Program-made: the position numbers and the translations under genes
The notes under the pieces: model-generated
Database searches by the model: none
What the model saw: the letters and a program-made list of their open reading frames with translations, nothing else
Told to the model about the DNA's origin: nothing
Assembly (NCBI GenBank): GCA_029783825.1
Contig: JAREIK010000737.1
Location: forward strand, 213,087-277,086
DNA: 64,000 nt
Direction: 5' to 3'
From: Sapria himalayana
Taxonomy: Eukaryota > Streptophyta > Magnoliopsida > Malpighiales > Rafflesiaceae
Part shown: positions 14,661 to 27,930 of the stretch, one piece after another
How the letters are laid out: each line of letters opens with the position of its first letter
Position numbering within the stretch: position 1 is the first letter of the stretch

Positions 14661-14948
14661 TATCTCTTCTGCAACTCCTCCCTTTTCTTCCTCCACTATA
14701 GAAAGACAACCAAAGATGAAAACGTGTTAATCATGTAGACATAAATTTATAAGATGAAAGAGTAATAAAAAAACAAAATATTACCTTATAAAATTTAATA
14801 CACACATTCCAAATTTAGTTGGCCAACTATAGTTGGAAAGATATTTGGATCTTGTTACCTCTCTGAAAAATGTAATTGAACCATATTTTTATTAAATTGA
14901 ATGAATAAAATAAGTAAAAGTGAAATTAAAATTTACAAGATTTGTATA

Positions 14949-15350
14949 CTAACATGATTCATTATCTTCAAGGTTTTGAACTAATTCTTCCATTTCAATA
15001 GGTTTGTTTGAGCTTCTCAACCAATCTTGTAGACATATGAGAACTTCACCTATAATAGATGTTAAAGAAGACCTAAATTTATCTAAAGTTCTCCCCCCAG
15101 TGCTAAATATAGATTCGTAGGCCATAGTAGATGCTTGGATAGCAAATACATCCCTTGCTACATTTTCCAAAGAAGGATACCTAACCGCATATACCTTCCA
15201 CCAGTTTAGAAGATCAAAATCAATTCTATTTTTTTCAAGTTTGTCCTCCAAGTACCTATCCAACTCTTCCAAAGCTGCAACTTCTTGTTTGTTCTCCAAT
15301 TCAACAAAAAAAATCAACATAAGTATCACTACCATCAAAGAAATCATCAT
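14949..15350 (-). CDS. hATC domain fragment of copy 1
   Basis: A 133-codon open stretch that is the intact end of the transposase pseudogene, not an independent gene. It holds acidic and coiled sequence followed by the hATC core ENVARDVFAIQAS, the ESIFSTGG motif and QDWLRSS. In the family this domain drives multimer formation and supplies the third acidic catalytic residue. After its stop there are two GT..AG-bounded, A/T-rich stretches (to about 14700) that look like remnants of 3' introns, ending at a short exon-like CTCCTCCCTTTTCTTCCTCC (complement). No promoter of its own is visible. Confidence 0.75.
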   Translation of the reverse strand: MMISLMVVILMLIFFVELENKQEVAALEELDRYLEDKLEKNRIDFDLLNWWKVYAVRYPSLENVARDVFAIQASTMAYESIFSTGGRTLDKFRSSLTSIIGEVLICLQDWLRSSNKPIEMEELVQNLEDNESC

Positions 15351-17074
15351 TTCTCTTCAACACAGTAGAAGAAAAATCATCTTTTTTTGATTCAACTTAA
15401 TTTAAATCTTTATAATCATCCGTCATATTAATTAAAGCATTTATAACCTTTTTCACCAAATTTTTAGCCAATTCCTCTCCATAATGTGTACTTAACCTTG
15501 AGATATTTGTGCTTATATCTAGGATCCAACACTACTGCTACAAAAATCATAATATTTATTGACTGAAGAGAACCCCAATATTTGTTGAATTTATGCCTCA
15601 TTTTCATACCCATTTCAGACACCATTGTTTCTCTACTATTTTCACAAAGCTCATTTTTTTTTCAAAATTTGAATATTCTCATGAAAAAAAACACTAGAGG
15701 TAGAATATTATGAGACAGAAAATTTATAATGTTACCTCATAAAAAGTTTTCAAGAAACGAGACAAAATTTTGGCGTTTGTTCAGTCTCTCTCAGTTGGAA
15801 CGTTTGAACCAAACTCCTTCAAAAACCTTTTGTTTTTGTCCTCCAACTTATCAAATTCTTTTTGATATTTTATATCAGTTTGTAGCATCAAATAAGTTGA
15901 ATTCCATCTTGTAGGACAATCTAATTGCAATGAAGATCCATATATCAAGTTTGCTTCTTCAACACATAACTTAAACATATCTAATTTTTTAAGCCTGCTC
16001 CTCACATATTTCACCACACCTTTAATTTTTTGAATAGCACCATCAACTAATGCAATGCCATCTCTAACAATTAAGTTTAGGATATGAGAACAACATCTCA
16101 TATGAAAATGCTTGCCTCTCAAAGGTACACCACTTTTCTTCACAAGCCTTTTTTTCAATTATTCAACTGCAACATCATTATTTGATGCATTGTCAACAGT
16201 AATGCACACCAACTTTCTCAAACCCCATTCATTCATGGAAAACTCAATAGCATTTCTAATATTAACTCTAGAATGACTTTAAATTACACAAAAGTTTAAA
16301 ATCCTTTAATGCATATTCCATTGAGAATTAATGAAATGAATAGTCAAACATATATAAATCAAATTTTGAATGCTAGTCCAAGTGTCGGTAGTCAATGAAA
16401 CTCTACAACAATGAGATGATATGGTATCAAATAATTTCTTCTTTTCCTTCACAAACAAAGAATAACAATCCCTCAATATATTTCCTAGATGGAATTTTAA
16501 ATTGAGGCACACTAACTTCACAAAACTCCTTAAACTCATCCCTCTCAACAAAACAAAAATGCAATTCATCTTTTATGATCATTTTCACCAAAGCCTCCCT
16601 AACTAGTTGTTGATCAAATTGCCAACAAGTTAATTTGTTATCCTCTGAACTAGTACCTTTAGTGAAACTCAACAAAGATTATGACTTGTCTTTACCTTTG
16701 TGAGCTTTTATTAATTCTTTTTTGTGTGGAAATTTACTACAAGTATATCTCAAGTATTTCCCTAAACTTGAAATACCTTGATCACTTTTTGCCAAATATT
16801 CTTTCCTACACCATATACAAGCTGCCCTACCAATTTCATTTCCCTCTGAATCAACTAATATCTCACAAGTTTCCCTAACAGCAGACTTATACTTTTTATG
16901 AGCTTGAGGTTCAGATGTACCTTGTCTTTCTTTTACAATTGGAATTGAAGAACTTGCCGTAACAATAGTAGGGTTCGTGAAAAAATGATGATTGGATTTA
17001 CCATTACTTTGATCATTTGAGATGTGATCATCTTCAATTTATTGAATTTTTTGTTTAATGTTAGATTGTGCCAT
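14949..17074 (-). pseudogene. hAT transposase pseudogene (copy 1)
   Basis: Reading leftward from a probable start ATG at 17074-17072, the remains run in family order. First comes a BED-type zinc finger at about 16880-16720, with its CxxC (CIWC) kept but the first downstream His of the usual pattern apparently replaced (KYLRYTC). Then comes a conserved linker with KLTCWQFDQQ at about 16650-16600. The RNase-H-fold core follows with TTDTW (first catalytic Asp) near 16390 and ITVDNASNND (second Asp) near 16195. Next are HMRCCSHILNLIV at about 16105-16065, LDCPTRWNSTYLM near 15905 and AVVLDPRYK near 15520. The C-terminal hATC dimerisation domain (15250-14960) keeps STMAYESIFSTGGRTLDKFR, with the catalytic-type Glu. 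Lesions include a frameshift near 16500, in-frame stops at 16306-16308, 16279-16281 and 16159-16161 and at about 15781, and several breaks in 15350-15730. The hATC part is the best preserved. Confidence 0.92.
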
Positions 17075-17663
17075 CTTCATTGCTAGTAATTAATATGATA
17101 TGTTAAGCATAAATACATATAAATATTTCAAACAAGCAAGCTCTACAAAACTGACTGTTACACATTCAGCCCACTCATTCGGCCCAACCACGACACCACA
17201 ACCAATACTCAACAAAACTGACTAAGACACATAATAATAATTAATCACTCAATTCTCGTCAGAAAAACAAACCAAAAGGCTGGTGGCATCTGAGACACAG
17301 TGGAGACAACCATAAGTGTGACGAACAAGTGCTGAACCTAACTGAACACGGCTAGAACGGCGTGAGGTGGCTTGGAACTCGTCGGAACAGCAATAGGTGC
17401 GTCAGAATTGAATGGGTAGTTGCGGAATTGGTGGCATCTTTATGTTATATATATATATATGTATACTTGGTTCTAGTATCAGTTTTTTAGGATGCGATGG
17501 TTATCAGGATGGATATTGCTTTAGATCCGGGACGGTCCCAAAAGAAAAAATACGTGACATAATGGGACGGTAAAAGTCAAAGTCAACGGATTTTTCACAG
17601 TCCCGATTATTCCGGGACAAGACTTCGGGTCGGGTCGCGAATCGAGTTCCATAAGCAGCCCTT
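17075..17663. other. hAT copy 1, non-coding 5' end next to right TIR
   Basis: Upstream region of the transposase. It includes a short (TA)n run near 17449-17462 and subterminal GGGAC motifs at 17529-17533, 17563 and 17613. The part 17381-17663 has no counterpart in copy 2, which is truncated there. A 74-codon frame over the right end (17504-17728) runs into satellite and is not a gene. Confidence 0.75.
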
Positions 17664-17671
17664 CTAAACGC
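17664..17671. repeat. Target-site duplication, right of hAT copy 1
   Basis: CTAAACGC, again one base from CTAAATGC. After it the satellite resumes in phase (type B: ATATAAAGTTAAATCAATAA). Confidence 0.8.
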
Positions 17672-18671
17672 ATATAAAGTTAAATCAATAAACTCCAAAA
17701 CCCCGTAATGCCTAAATACATAAACCATTAAACTGCTATATACTACTTAATAATTAATAAATCTAATTTTTATTCTATTTATTATAATTTTAAATATTCA
17801 TTTTAATTATTTATTAGTTTATTTTTATAGAAATATTTATTACAAATTAAATTATGAGAGTGGCATATATATTTTAATTAATTTATTTTTAATTTAAAAA
17901 TTATTAAATTTTCAAAGGTTATAATCTTAAAAAATGAGAGAATACAAAAAATAAATTTTTTATTAATTTTTTTTAAATAAAATTTATAGACCACTAAATG
18001 TTTAGTTACTTAAATCAGTAGCTCATATAACCCAAAAACCCTAAATACATAAACCTTATAACATCTGTATACTACTTAATAAATAATAAATCTCATTTTT
18101 AGTTCTATTTATTATAATTTTAAATATTCATTTTAATTATTAATATTTTAATTTTTTAGAAAAATTAATTACAAATTAAATTTCGAGTGATATAGATATT
18201 ATTTAAATAATATATTTTTAATCATAAAAAATATAAGCTTATAAAAAGATGGAAAATTTTAAAAATTAAATATTATTATTTAGTAATATATTTTTATTTG
18301 ATTTTGAATCATTTTGTGTTGTTTAAATATATTTTAATTAATATTTATATTATTAATAATAGTTTATTAATTTAATTTTTGATCTTTATTAGAATATCTA
18401 TCATTATAATTATTTATATTGAATTTATATGATATATAATTAATAAGATTAATATAATATTCATGGTATTCACATTTCAAAAGATTTTAAAAATTATTTT
18501 ATTTTTAAAGTTTATAACCTTTGAAAATCTAAAAAAAATCAATTTTTTTTTATTTTTATTATATAAATAAAACCCATATACCACTAAATGCCTAAAAACA
18601 TAAATTGCTAAACAACTAAACGACAAAACCCGTAAATAATTGATTCTTTAAACCTATATACCATATATAAT
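17664..18671 (+). repeat. AT-rich satellite array, F orientation
   Basis: Continues the B monomer split by hAT copy 1 (telomere-like block 17671-17745), then type I at about 17990 and type H at about 18590. The gap of only about 320 bp between the B and I blocks shows a deletion near 17880 that removed about half a monomer. It ends at ACCATATATAAT, where the LTR-like insertion begins. Confidence 0.9.
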
Positions 18672-19262
18672 TGTTGGGCAATTGTACTTCTACGGTAGTG
18701 AGATTGAGATACAGAAACACAGAAACAATAGAAAACAAGCAATATATATATCCTAATTCAGCAACCATCCATGATAGAATCAAAAAATTACAAATAAATC
18801 CACTAGAAAATGCGGTTCAGTATGACTATATAACATGGTTCGCTAGTCGCTCAGTACGACTAGCTAAATCTACTAGAAAATGTTTATGTGTTACAGATTA
18901 AAACAACAGAAATGTCTTACAGTATGCAACACACAGAATAGTCATGATAAATCACACAAAGAAAAGAGAGAGAGACGATGAACAGTTCCACGGGTCCAAA
19001 AAAAGCCACCCAAAAATAAAATTATAAAACATTTTATATTAATATTTCTCTTGGTTCATTTAACCGGAGTGGGTCGGATCATGAGACGGGTCAGGCTCTG
19101 CTCTAATTTCGGCCCGCTGTCCGATCAACGAGATCTTAGTTATTGTACTACTATTGCATCCCTAGCATCTTAATATTTCCTTTACTGCATTTACATTAAA
19201 ATATTAAAAAAGAATAAATATTTGGTTATACAATCAGATTATCAAAAAATAATTTACATATA
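18672..19262 (-). mobile_element. Unclassified insertion, LTR-like (possible solo LTR)
   Basis: Non-satellite sequence of about 590 bp of ordinary base composition. Read on the minus strand it ends ...AGTACAATTGCCCAACA at 18672, a form common at the 3' end of plant Ty1/copia LTRs. It also has TATA-like runs and a CT-rich stretch (GAGAGAGA on plus near 18968). No internal retrotransposon gene or primer-binding site is present, so a solo LTR is the best guess. A five-base target duplication could not be found. The other boundary is blurred: A/T-rich unique text runs from about 19170 to 19262 before clear satellite. Alternative: a non-autonomous hAT, since minus-strand text near 19170 begins TAGGGATGCAATAG. 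The 76-codon frame at 18671-18901 shows no family likeness. Confidence 0.45.
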
Positions 19263-21205
19263 AAGAAATAATAAATCTTAAATCTCATTTTAATTTGTAT
19301 TCATTATAATTTTAAATAATAATTTTAAATATTAATTATAAATATTTATTAGTTTATTTTTTATATAAATATTAATTACAAAATAAATAATTAGTCAGAC
19401 AAATATAATATTAATAATTTACTTTTAATAAAAAAAATATAATCTGATAAAAAGAAGTAAAAATTTAAAAACAAAAAATTATTATTTAGTAATAAATTTT
19501 ACATTGATTTTGAATAATTTTAGGTTTTGTAATTAAATTTTAATTTATATCTATCATATTACTAATAGTTTATTAATTTATTTTTTGATATTTGATATCA
19601 TATCTATGAATAAAATTAATTATAATTAGTTTATATTATATATAATTATAATGATTATTTTTACTAAATATTTTATTCACATTTTAAAAAAATTTTAAAA
19701 TTATTATATTTTCAAAGGTTATAACCTTTGAAAATATCAAAAAATAAAAAAAATAAATTTTTTGATATTTTTTGTAAATAACACCTATAAACCACTAAAT
19801 GCATGCACAGTTAAATTAGTAAACTCTTAAACCTCGTAATACCAAAATACATAAACCATTAAACCACTATATACTACTTAATAATTAATAAATCTAATTA
19901 TTATTTCTATTTATTATAATTTTAAATATTCATTTTAATTATTTATTAGTTTAATTTTATAAAAATATTTATTACAAATTAAATTATGTGAGAGACATAT
20001 ACTTTAATTAATTAATTTTTAATCAAAAAAAATATATGCTTATAAAATAAGTAAAAATTTAAAAATTAAAAATTATTATCCAATAAACTATTTTACTTTA
20101 ATTTTGAATCAATTTGGGTTTTGTAAATATTTTTTAATTAATATCAATCTTTTTATTAATAGTTTATTAATTTAAATTTCATCATTATTATATTATCTAT
20201 CAATAAAATTGTTTATATTGAATTTATATGATATATAATTATTAATATTATTATAACAAAATATTGTATTCACATTTCAAAATATTTTAAATATTATTAT
20301 ATTTTCAAATGTTATAATCTATGAAAATGAGAAAAAAAACAATTTTTTTTATTTTATTGTTTAAATAAAACCTATAAACCACTAAATGCCTAAAAGCATA
20401 AATTGATAAACTTCTAAACGATAAAACCTTTAAATACTTAAACTATTAAACAGGTGTACATTAATAAATAATCATAAATCTCAATTTAATTTTTATTAAG
20501 TATAATTTTAAACATTTTTTTTAATTATTTATCAGTTTATTTTTATAGAAATATTAATTACAAAATAAATTATTAGTGAGACAGATCAAAATTAAATAAT
20601 TTATTTTTCATCAAAAAAATATATATCCTTTTAAAAAGATGCAAAATTTTAAAAACAAAAATTTATTATTTAGTAATATATTTTATTTTTATTTTGAATC
20701 ATTTTAGATTTTGCAAATATATTTTAATTTATATCATTCTTATTAATAATTGTTTATTAATTTTTTATTGATCATTATTATAATAGCTATTAATAGAATT
20801 ATTTATATTGAGTTTACATTATATATAATTTTTTAGATTATTATTATTGAATATTATATTCACATTTAAAAAAAATTAAAAATTATTATAATTTCAAAGG
20901 TTATAACCTTCAAAAATTTAAAAAATCAAAAAATTAAATTTTTTATTTTTTCATTCTTTAAATAAAAACTATAAATCGCTAATGGCCTAAACACTTAAAT
21001 TACTAACCCCAAAACACCTAAATACTTAAACCATTAAACTACTATATCCTGAATAATTAATAATAAATCTCTATTTTATTTGTATTCATTATAATTTTAA
21101 ATATTAATTTTAATTATTTATTAGTTTATTTTTATAAAATTATAAATTAAAAATAAATTATGAGGAAGACAAATATAATTTAAATAATTTACTTTTAATA
21201 ACAAT
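19263..21205 (+). repeat. AT-rich satellite array, F orientation
   Basis: Satellite resumes with AATCTTAAATCTCATTTTAA. Blocks: 19800 (B), 20395 (A) and 20980 (E). A perfect palindromic box lies at 19709-19734. It ends at a strand switch at about 21205, where TTTACTTTTAATAACAATAA passes straight into R-oriented text beginning just before a box (TCATTTTCAAAGATGATAACC). Confidence 0.92.
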
Positions 21206-24200
21206 AAAATTATTTATCTCATTTTCAAAGATGATAACCTTTAAAAATATAATAATTTTTAAATTTTTTCAAATGTAAATATAATATTTCGTTATAATAA
21301 TCTTTATAATTATATAACATGTAAATTCAATATAAACAGTATTATTGATAAATATTCTAAAAATGATCAAAAAATAAATTAATAATCTATTATTAATAAG
21401 ATAGATATCAATTAAAATATAATTACAAAACCTAATATGATTCAGAAGAAATCAAAATATATTACTATATAATAATTTGTTGTTTTAAATTTTTTTTTCT
21501 TTTAAAAAGTTTATCAATATTTTTTTGATGAAAATTAATTTATATAAATTATATTTGTCTAACTCATAATTTATTTTTTAATTAATATTTATATAAAAAT
21601 AAACAAATAAATAATTAAAATGAATATTTAAAATTATATTGAAAAAAATAATATTGACATTTATTCTTTATTATTTTGGGTATACCAGTCTAATTTAAAT
21701 TAGATCTGTCTCACTAATAATTTATTTTGTAATTAATATTTCTATAAAAATATACTAATAAATATTTAAAATAAAAATTTAAAATTATACTGAATAAAAA
21801 TTAAAATGAGATTTATGAATTATTATTAATGTTTACCAGTTTAATGGTTTAAGTATTTAGAGTTTTTGTTATTTAGGAGTTTAGCGATTTATTTTTTTAG
21901 GCATTTAGTGGTTTATAGGGTTTATTTAAACAATGAAATAACAAAAAAAATATTTTTGATATTTTTTCACATTTTCAAAGGTTATAACCTTTGAAATATA
22001 AAAATTTTAATTTTTTTAAAAATGTGAATACAATATTTAGTAATTATAATCAATATAATTATATATAATATAAACTAAATATAAACAATTTTATTGATAG
22101 ATATTATATCAATTATCAAAAAATAAATTAATATGCTATTATTAATATTATAGATATAAATTAAAATATAATTAAAAAACTTAAAATGATTCAAAAACAA
22201 TTTAAAATTTTTACTAAATAATAATTTTTGTTTTTTAGTTTTTGCTACTTTTGATAAGCTTATATATTTTTTGATGAAAAATAAATTATTTAAATTATAT
22301 TTGTATCACTCATAATTTATTTTGTAATTATTATTTCAATATATTATTTAAATTTATTTAAGGTTTACGAGTTTAAAGGTTTAAGTATTTAGGGACTTCG
22401 GGGTTTAGGAGTTTAGAGATTTATGTGTTTAGGCATTTAATGGTTTATAAGTAATATTTAAACAATGATATAACAAAAAATTTATTTTTGTTATTTTTTA
22501 TCATTTTTGAAGGTTATAACCTTTGAAAATATAACAATTTTTAGATTTTTTTTATATGTGAATACTATATTTAGTTATGATAATCTTAATAATTATATAT
22601 CTTGTAAATTCAATATAAACAATTATATATTAATGATCAAAAAATAAATTAATAAACTATTATTAATAAGAAAGATTTTATTTAAAATATATTTGCAAAA
22701 CGTAAATTTTTTCAAAATCAAAATAAAATATATTACAAAATAATAATTTTTTTGATGTTTTGCTTCTTTTTTTAAGTTTATTTTTTTTATTAAAAGTAAA
22801 TTATTTAAATTATATTTGTCTTCCTCATAATTAATTTTTAATTTATAATTATATAAAAATAAACTAATAAATAATTAAAATGAATATTTAAAACTATAAT
22901 GAATACATATAAAATAGATATTTATTATTTATTATTCGCTATATACTAGTTTAATGGTTTAAGTATTTAGGTGTTTTGGGGTTTAATGATTTAAGTGTTT
23001 AGGCCTTTAGTTATTTATAGTTTTAATTTAAAGAATAAAAAAAATTTAATTTTTTGATTTTTTTAATTTTTGAAGGATATAACCTTTGAAAATTTAATAA
23101 TTTTTAGTTTTTTTTAAATGTAAATATAATATTCAGTTATAATAATCTTAATAATAATATATAATGTAAACTCAATATAAATAATTTTATTACTACATAT
23201 TTTAATAATGATCAATAAAAAATTAATAATCTATTATAAATAAGAATGATATAATTTAAAATATAATTACAAAATCTAAAATGATTCAAAATAAAAATAA
23301 AATATATTAATAAATAATAAATTTTTCTTTTTAAAATTCTGCCTCTTTTTATAAGGATAAATATTTTTTTTGATGAAAATAAATTATTTAAATTAGATCT
23401 GTCTCACTAATAATTTATTTTGTAATTAATTTTTCTATATAAATAAACAGATAAATAATTAAAATAAAAATTTAAAATTATACTTAATATAAATTAAATT
23501 GAGATTTATGATTATTTATAAATGTACACTTGTTTAATGGTTTAAGTATTTAGAGGTTTTGTCGTTTAGGAGTTAAGCAAATTATGTTTTTAGTCATTTA
23601 GTTGTTTATAGGTTTTATTTAAACAATAAAATAACAAAAAAAAATTGTAATTTTTTCTCATTTTGATAGGTTATAACTTTTGAAAATATAATAATATTTA
23701 AAATTTTGAGAACTGTGAATATAATATTTAGTTATTTTAATATAATTATATATCATATAAATACAATATAAACAATTTTATTGATAGATAATATAATAAT
23801 GATAAAAAATTAAATTAATAAACTATTAATAATAAGTTAGATATTAATTTAGAAATATTTACAATACCCAAATCGATTCAAGATTAAACTATAATAAATT
23901 TCTGTATAATGATTTTTAATTATTAAATTTTTACTTCTTTTATAAGCTTATATATTTTTTTTGAATAAAAATAAATTATTTATATTATATTCGTCACACT
24001 CATATTTTATTTTCTAATAAATATTTTATAAAAATAAACAAATACATAATAAAAATCAATATTTAAAATTATAAAAATAAAAATAAAAATTAGATTTATT
24101 AATTATTAAGTAGTATATAGTGGTTTAATGGTTTATGTATTTAGGAGTTTACTGATTTACCTATTATGCATTTAGTGGTTTATATGTTTTATTTAAAAAA

Positions 24201-27200
24201 TAAAATAACAAAAAATTTATTTTTGTTATTTTTTGATATTTTCAAAGTTTATAACTTTTGAAAATACAATAAAGTTTAAATTTTTTTCTAAAGTGAATAC
24301 AATCTTTATTTATAATAATCATTATATTTAAGTATCATATAAATTTAATATAAACAATTTTACTGATAAATATTCTAATTATGATCAAAAAATAAATTAA
24401 TAATCTATTATTAATAAGATAGATATCAATTAAAATATAATTACAAAACCTAAAAAGGTTCAGAAGCAAAGCAAAATATATTACTATATAATAATTTTTT
24501 GTTTTCAATTTTTTTTTCTTTTAAAAAGTTTATGTATATTTTTTTGATAAAAAATAATTTATAGAATTATTTGTCTAACTCATAATTTATTCTATAATTA
24601 ATATATTTATAAAAATAAACAAATAAATAATTAAAGTGAATATTTAAAATTATAATGCAAAAAAATGAGATTTATTATTTATTATTAAGGGATACCGGTT
24701 TAATTTAAATTAGATATTTCTCACTAATAATTTATTTTGTAATTAATATTTCTATACAAATAAACTGATAAATAATTAAAAAAAAATTCAAAATTATAAT
24801 GAATAAAATTTATAAAGAGATTTATGATTTATTATTACTGTATACCAGTTTAATGGATTAAGTATTTAGAGGTTTTTTCATTTAGGATATTAGCGATTCA
24901 TGTTTTTAGGCTTTTAGTGGGTTATACGTTTTATTTAAAAAAATAAAATATCAAAAAAATTTCTATAATTTTTTCTAATTTTCATAGGTTATAACCTTTG
25001 AAAATATAATAATATTTAAAATTTTTTGAAATGTGAATACAATACTTAGTTATAATAATATTAATAATTATATATCATATAAATTCAATATAAACAATTT
25101 TATTGATATATATTATAATAATTATCAAAATTAAATTTATAAACTATTAATATTAAGATAGATATTAATTAAAAAATAAATACAAAACCCAAATTGATTT
25201 GAAATTTAGTAAAATATATTTCTGGATAACAATTTTTTAATTTTAAATTTTTACTTCATTTATAAGTATATATATTTTTTAAATTATATTTGTTAAACTC
25301 ATAATTTATTTTGTAATAAATATTTCTATAAAAATAAATTAATAAATAACTAAAATGAATATTTAAAATTATAATAAATTGAAATAAAAATTAGATTTCT
25401 TAATTATTAAGTAGTCTATAGCGGTTTAATTGTTTATGTATTTAGGCATTACGGGCTTTAAGAGTTGACTGATTTTACTGTGTATGCATTTAGTGGTTTA
25501 TAGGTTTTATTTAAAAATTAAAATAACAAAATATTTATTTTTATTATTTTTTTTATATTTTCAAAGGTTATAACCTTTGAAAATATAATAATTTTTAAAT
25601 TTTTTTCAAAAGAGAATTCAATATTTAGTTATAATAATCATATTATTTATATATCATATAAATTCAATATAAACAATATTATTGATAAATATTTTAATAA
25701 TGATCAAAAGATAAATTAATAATCTATTATTAATAAGATAGATATCAGTTAAAATATAATTACAAAACCTATAATGATTCAGAAGCAAAGCAAATTATAT
25801 TACTATATAATAATTTTTTGTTTTTAATTTTTTTTCTTTTAATAAGTTTATCTATATTTTTTTTGATGAAAAATAATTTATATAAATTATATTTTTCTAA
25901 CTCATAATTTATTTTTTAATTAATATTTATATAAAAATAAACAAATAAATAATTAAAATGAATATTTAAAATTATAATGAAAAAAAATGAGATTTATACT
26001 TTATTATTTAGGGTATCCCGGTTTAATTAAATTATATCTATCTAACAAATAATTTATTTTGTAATTAATATTCAATAAAAATAAACTGATAAATAATTAA
26101 AATAAAAATATAAAATTATATTGAATAAAAATTAAAATGAGATTTATGAATTATTATTAATGAATACCAGTTTAATATTTTAAGTATTTAGATGTTTTGT
26201 CATTTAGGACTTTAGCGATTTATGTTTTTATGCATTTAGTGGTTTATTAGTTTTGTTTAAATAATGAAATAACAAAAGAATTATTTTTGATATTTTTTCA
26301 CATTTTCAAAGATTATAACCTTTGACAATATAATAATTTTAAAATTTTTTATAAATATGATTACAATATTTAGTAATAATATTCATTATAATTATTTATA
26401 ATATAAACTAAATATAAACAATTTAATTGATAGATATGATATCAATTATCAGAAAATAAATTAATATGTTATTATTATGATGATGAATTTAAATTAAAAT
26501 ATAATTACAAAACATAAAATTATTCAAAATCCAAGTAAAATTTATTACTAAATAAAAATTTTTGTTTTTTTAGTTTTTGCTTATTTTTATAAGCTTATAT
26601 TTTTTTGATGAAAATTAAATTATTTAAATTATATTTGTATCACTCATAATTTATTTTGTAATTAATATTTTAATAAATTATTTAAATTATATTTAAGGTT
26701 TATGAGTTTAAAGGTTTAAGTATATATGGGCTTTTGTGTTTAGGAGTTTAGATGTTAAAGTGTTTATGCATTTAGTTATTTATATGTTTTATTTAAATAA
26801 TGATATAGCAAAATATTTATTTTTATTATTTTTTTTAATTTTTTAAGATTATATCCTTTGAAAATATAATAATTTTTAAATTTTTTTAAAATGTAAATAT
26901 AATATTTATTTATAATAATCTTCATAATTATAATCCATTTAAATTCAATATAAATAATTATATTGCTAGATATTATAATTATGATGAAAAAATAAATTAA
27001 TTAACTATTATTAATAAAATAGTTATTTTTTAAAAAGTATTTGCAAAATCTAAATTTATTCAAATCATAGTAAAATATATTACTAAATTATAATTTTTTT
27101 TAATGTTTTGCTTTTTTTATAAGTTTATATTTTTGTTATTAAAAATAAATTATTCAAATTATATTTGTCTTACTCATAATTTATATTGTAATTTATAATT

Positions 27201-27902
27201 ATATAATAATAAACTACTAAATAATTAAAATGAATATTTAAAATTATAATGAATACAAATAAAACTGAGATTTATGATTTATTATTTAGACTATACTAAT
27301 TTAATGTTTTAACTATTTATGGGCTTCGGAGTTTAGGAGTTTAGTCATTTTAGTATTTAGTCATTTGGTGGCTTATAAGTTTTATATAAAAAATAAAATA
27401 ACAAAAATTTTATTTTAGCTATTTTTTCTCATTTTTTAAGGTTATAACCTTTGAAAATATAATAATTTTTAAATTTTTTTTTGAAAAGTGCATACAATAT
27501 GAAGTTATAATAATCATAATAATTATATATAATATAAATTCAATATAAACTATTTTATTGATATTTATTATAATAATGATCATAAAAAAGTAATAACCAT
27601 TTATTAATAAGATAGATATTGTTTAAAATATATTTGCAAAACCTAAAATGACTCAAAATCAAAGTGAAATATTTTACTAAATATTAATTTTAAATCTTTA
27701 AATTTTTGTATCCATTTATAAGCCTATATATTTTTTGATGAAAAAAAAAGTTTATTATTTAGGTTATATAGGTTTAATGGTTTAAGTATTTAGGGGGTTT
27801 GGGGTTTAGGAGTCTAGAGATTTAAATGTTTAGTTATTTTGTGGTTTATAAGTTTTATTTAAATAATAAAATAATAAAAAATTATTTTTGTGCTTTGTTA
27901 TC

Positions 27903-27930
27903 ATTTTTGAAGGTTATAACCTTCAAAAAT
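27903..27930. repeat. TG/CA form of the monomer palindrome
   Basis: Half-site ATTTTTGAAGGTTA plus its complement, a perfect 28-bp palindrome that differs from the common form in both arms at mirrored positions. Confidence 0.93.

Larger units (their letters stand above)
13981..17663 (-). mobile_element. hAT-superfamily DNA transposon, copy 1 (complete ends, defective)
   Basis: Both ends can be defined. The left end starts TAGGGGTGCTCATGG at 13981. The right end reads CCATAAGCAGCCCTT up to 17663, and its complement matches the left end imperfectly (about 11 of 15). The 8-bp duplicated target flanks it: CTCAATGC (13973-13980) and CTAAACGC (17664-17671), each one base away from the satellite's usual CTAAATGC. 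An 8-bp target duplication and a TAGGG-type end are hAT hallmarks. Subterminal regions are G+C-richer and carry repeats of GGGACGG type (near 14095, 14141, 17529, 17563), likely transposase-binding sites. The transposase lies on the minus strand and is broken, so the element is not autonomous. Confidence 0.93.
9712..17880 (-). repeat. Right arm of giant inverted repeat, split by hAT copy 1
   Basis: Mirror of 4640-9355. The arm is interrupted by the transposon 13981-17663 and fades out at about 17880, where a monomer deletion joins TTTTTAAT to TTAAAAATT. The unpaired spacer between the arms, about 9356-9711, is most of a K-type monomer in R orientation. The left arm has no transposon at the corresponding B monomer (about 4830). 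The hAT therefore either arrived after the inverted duplication or was lost from the left arm. Confidence 0.75.

Noticed and set aside
18671..18901. A 76-codon frame in the LTR-like insertion
   Set aside because: It starts at the insertion edge, shows no family likeness and has LTR-like surroundings.
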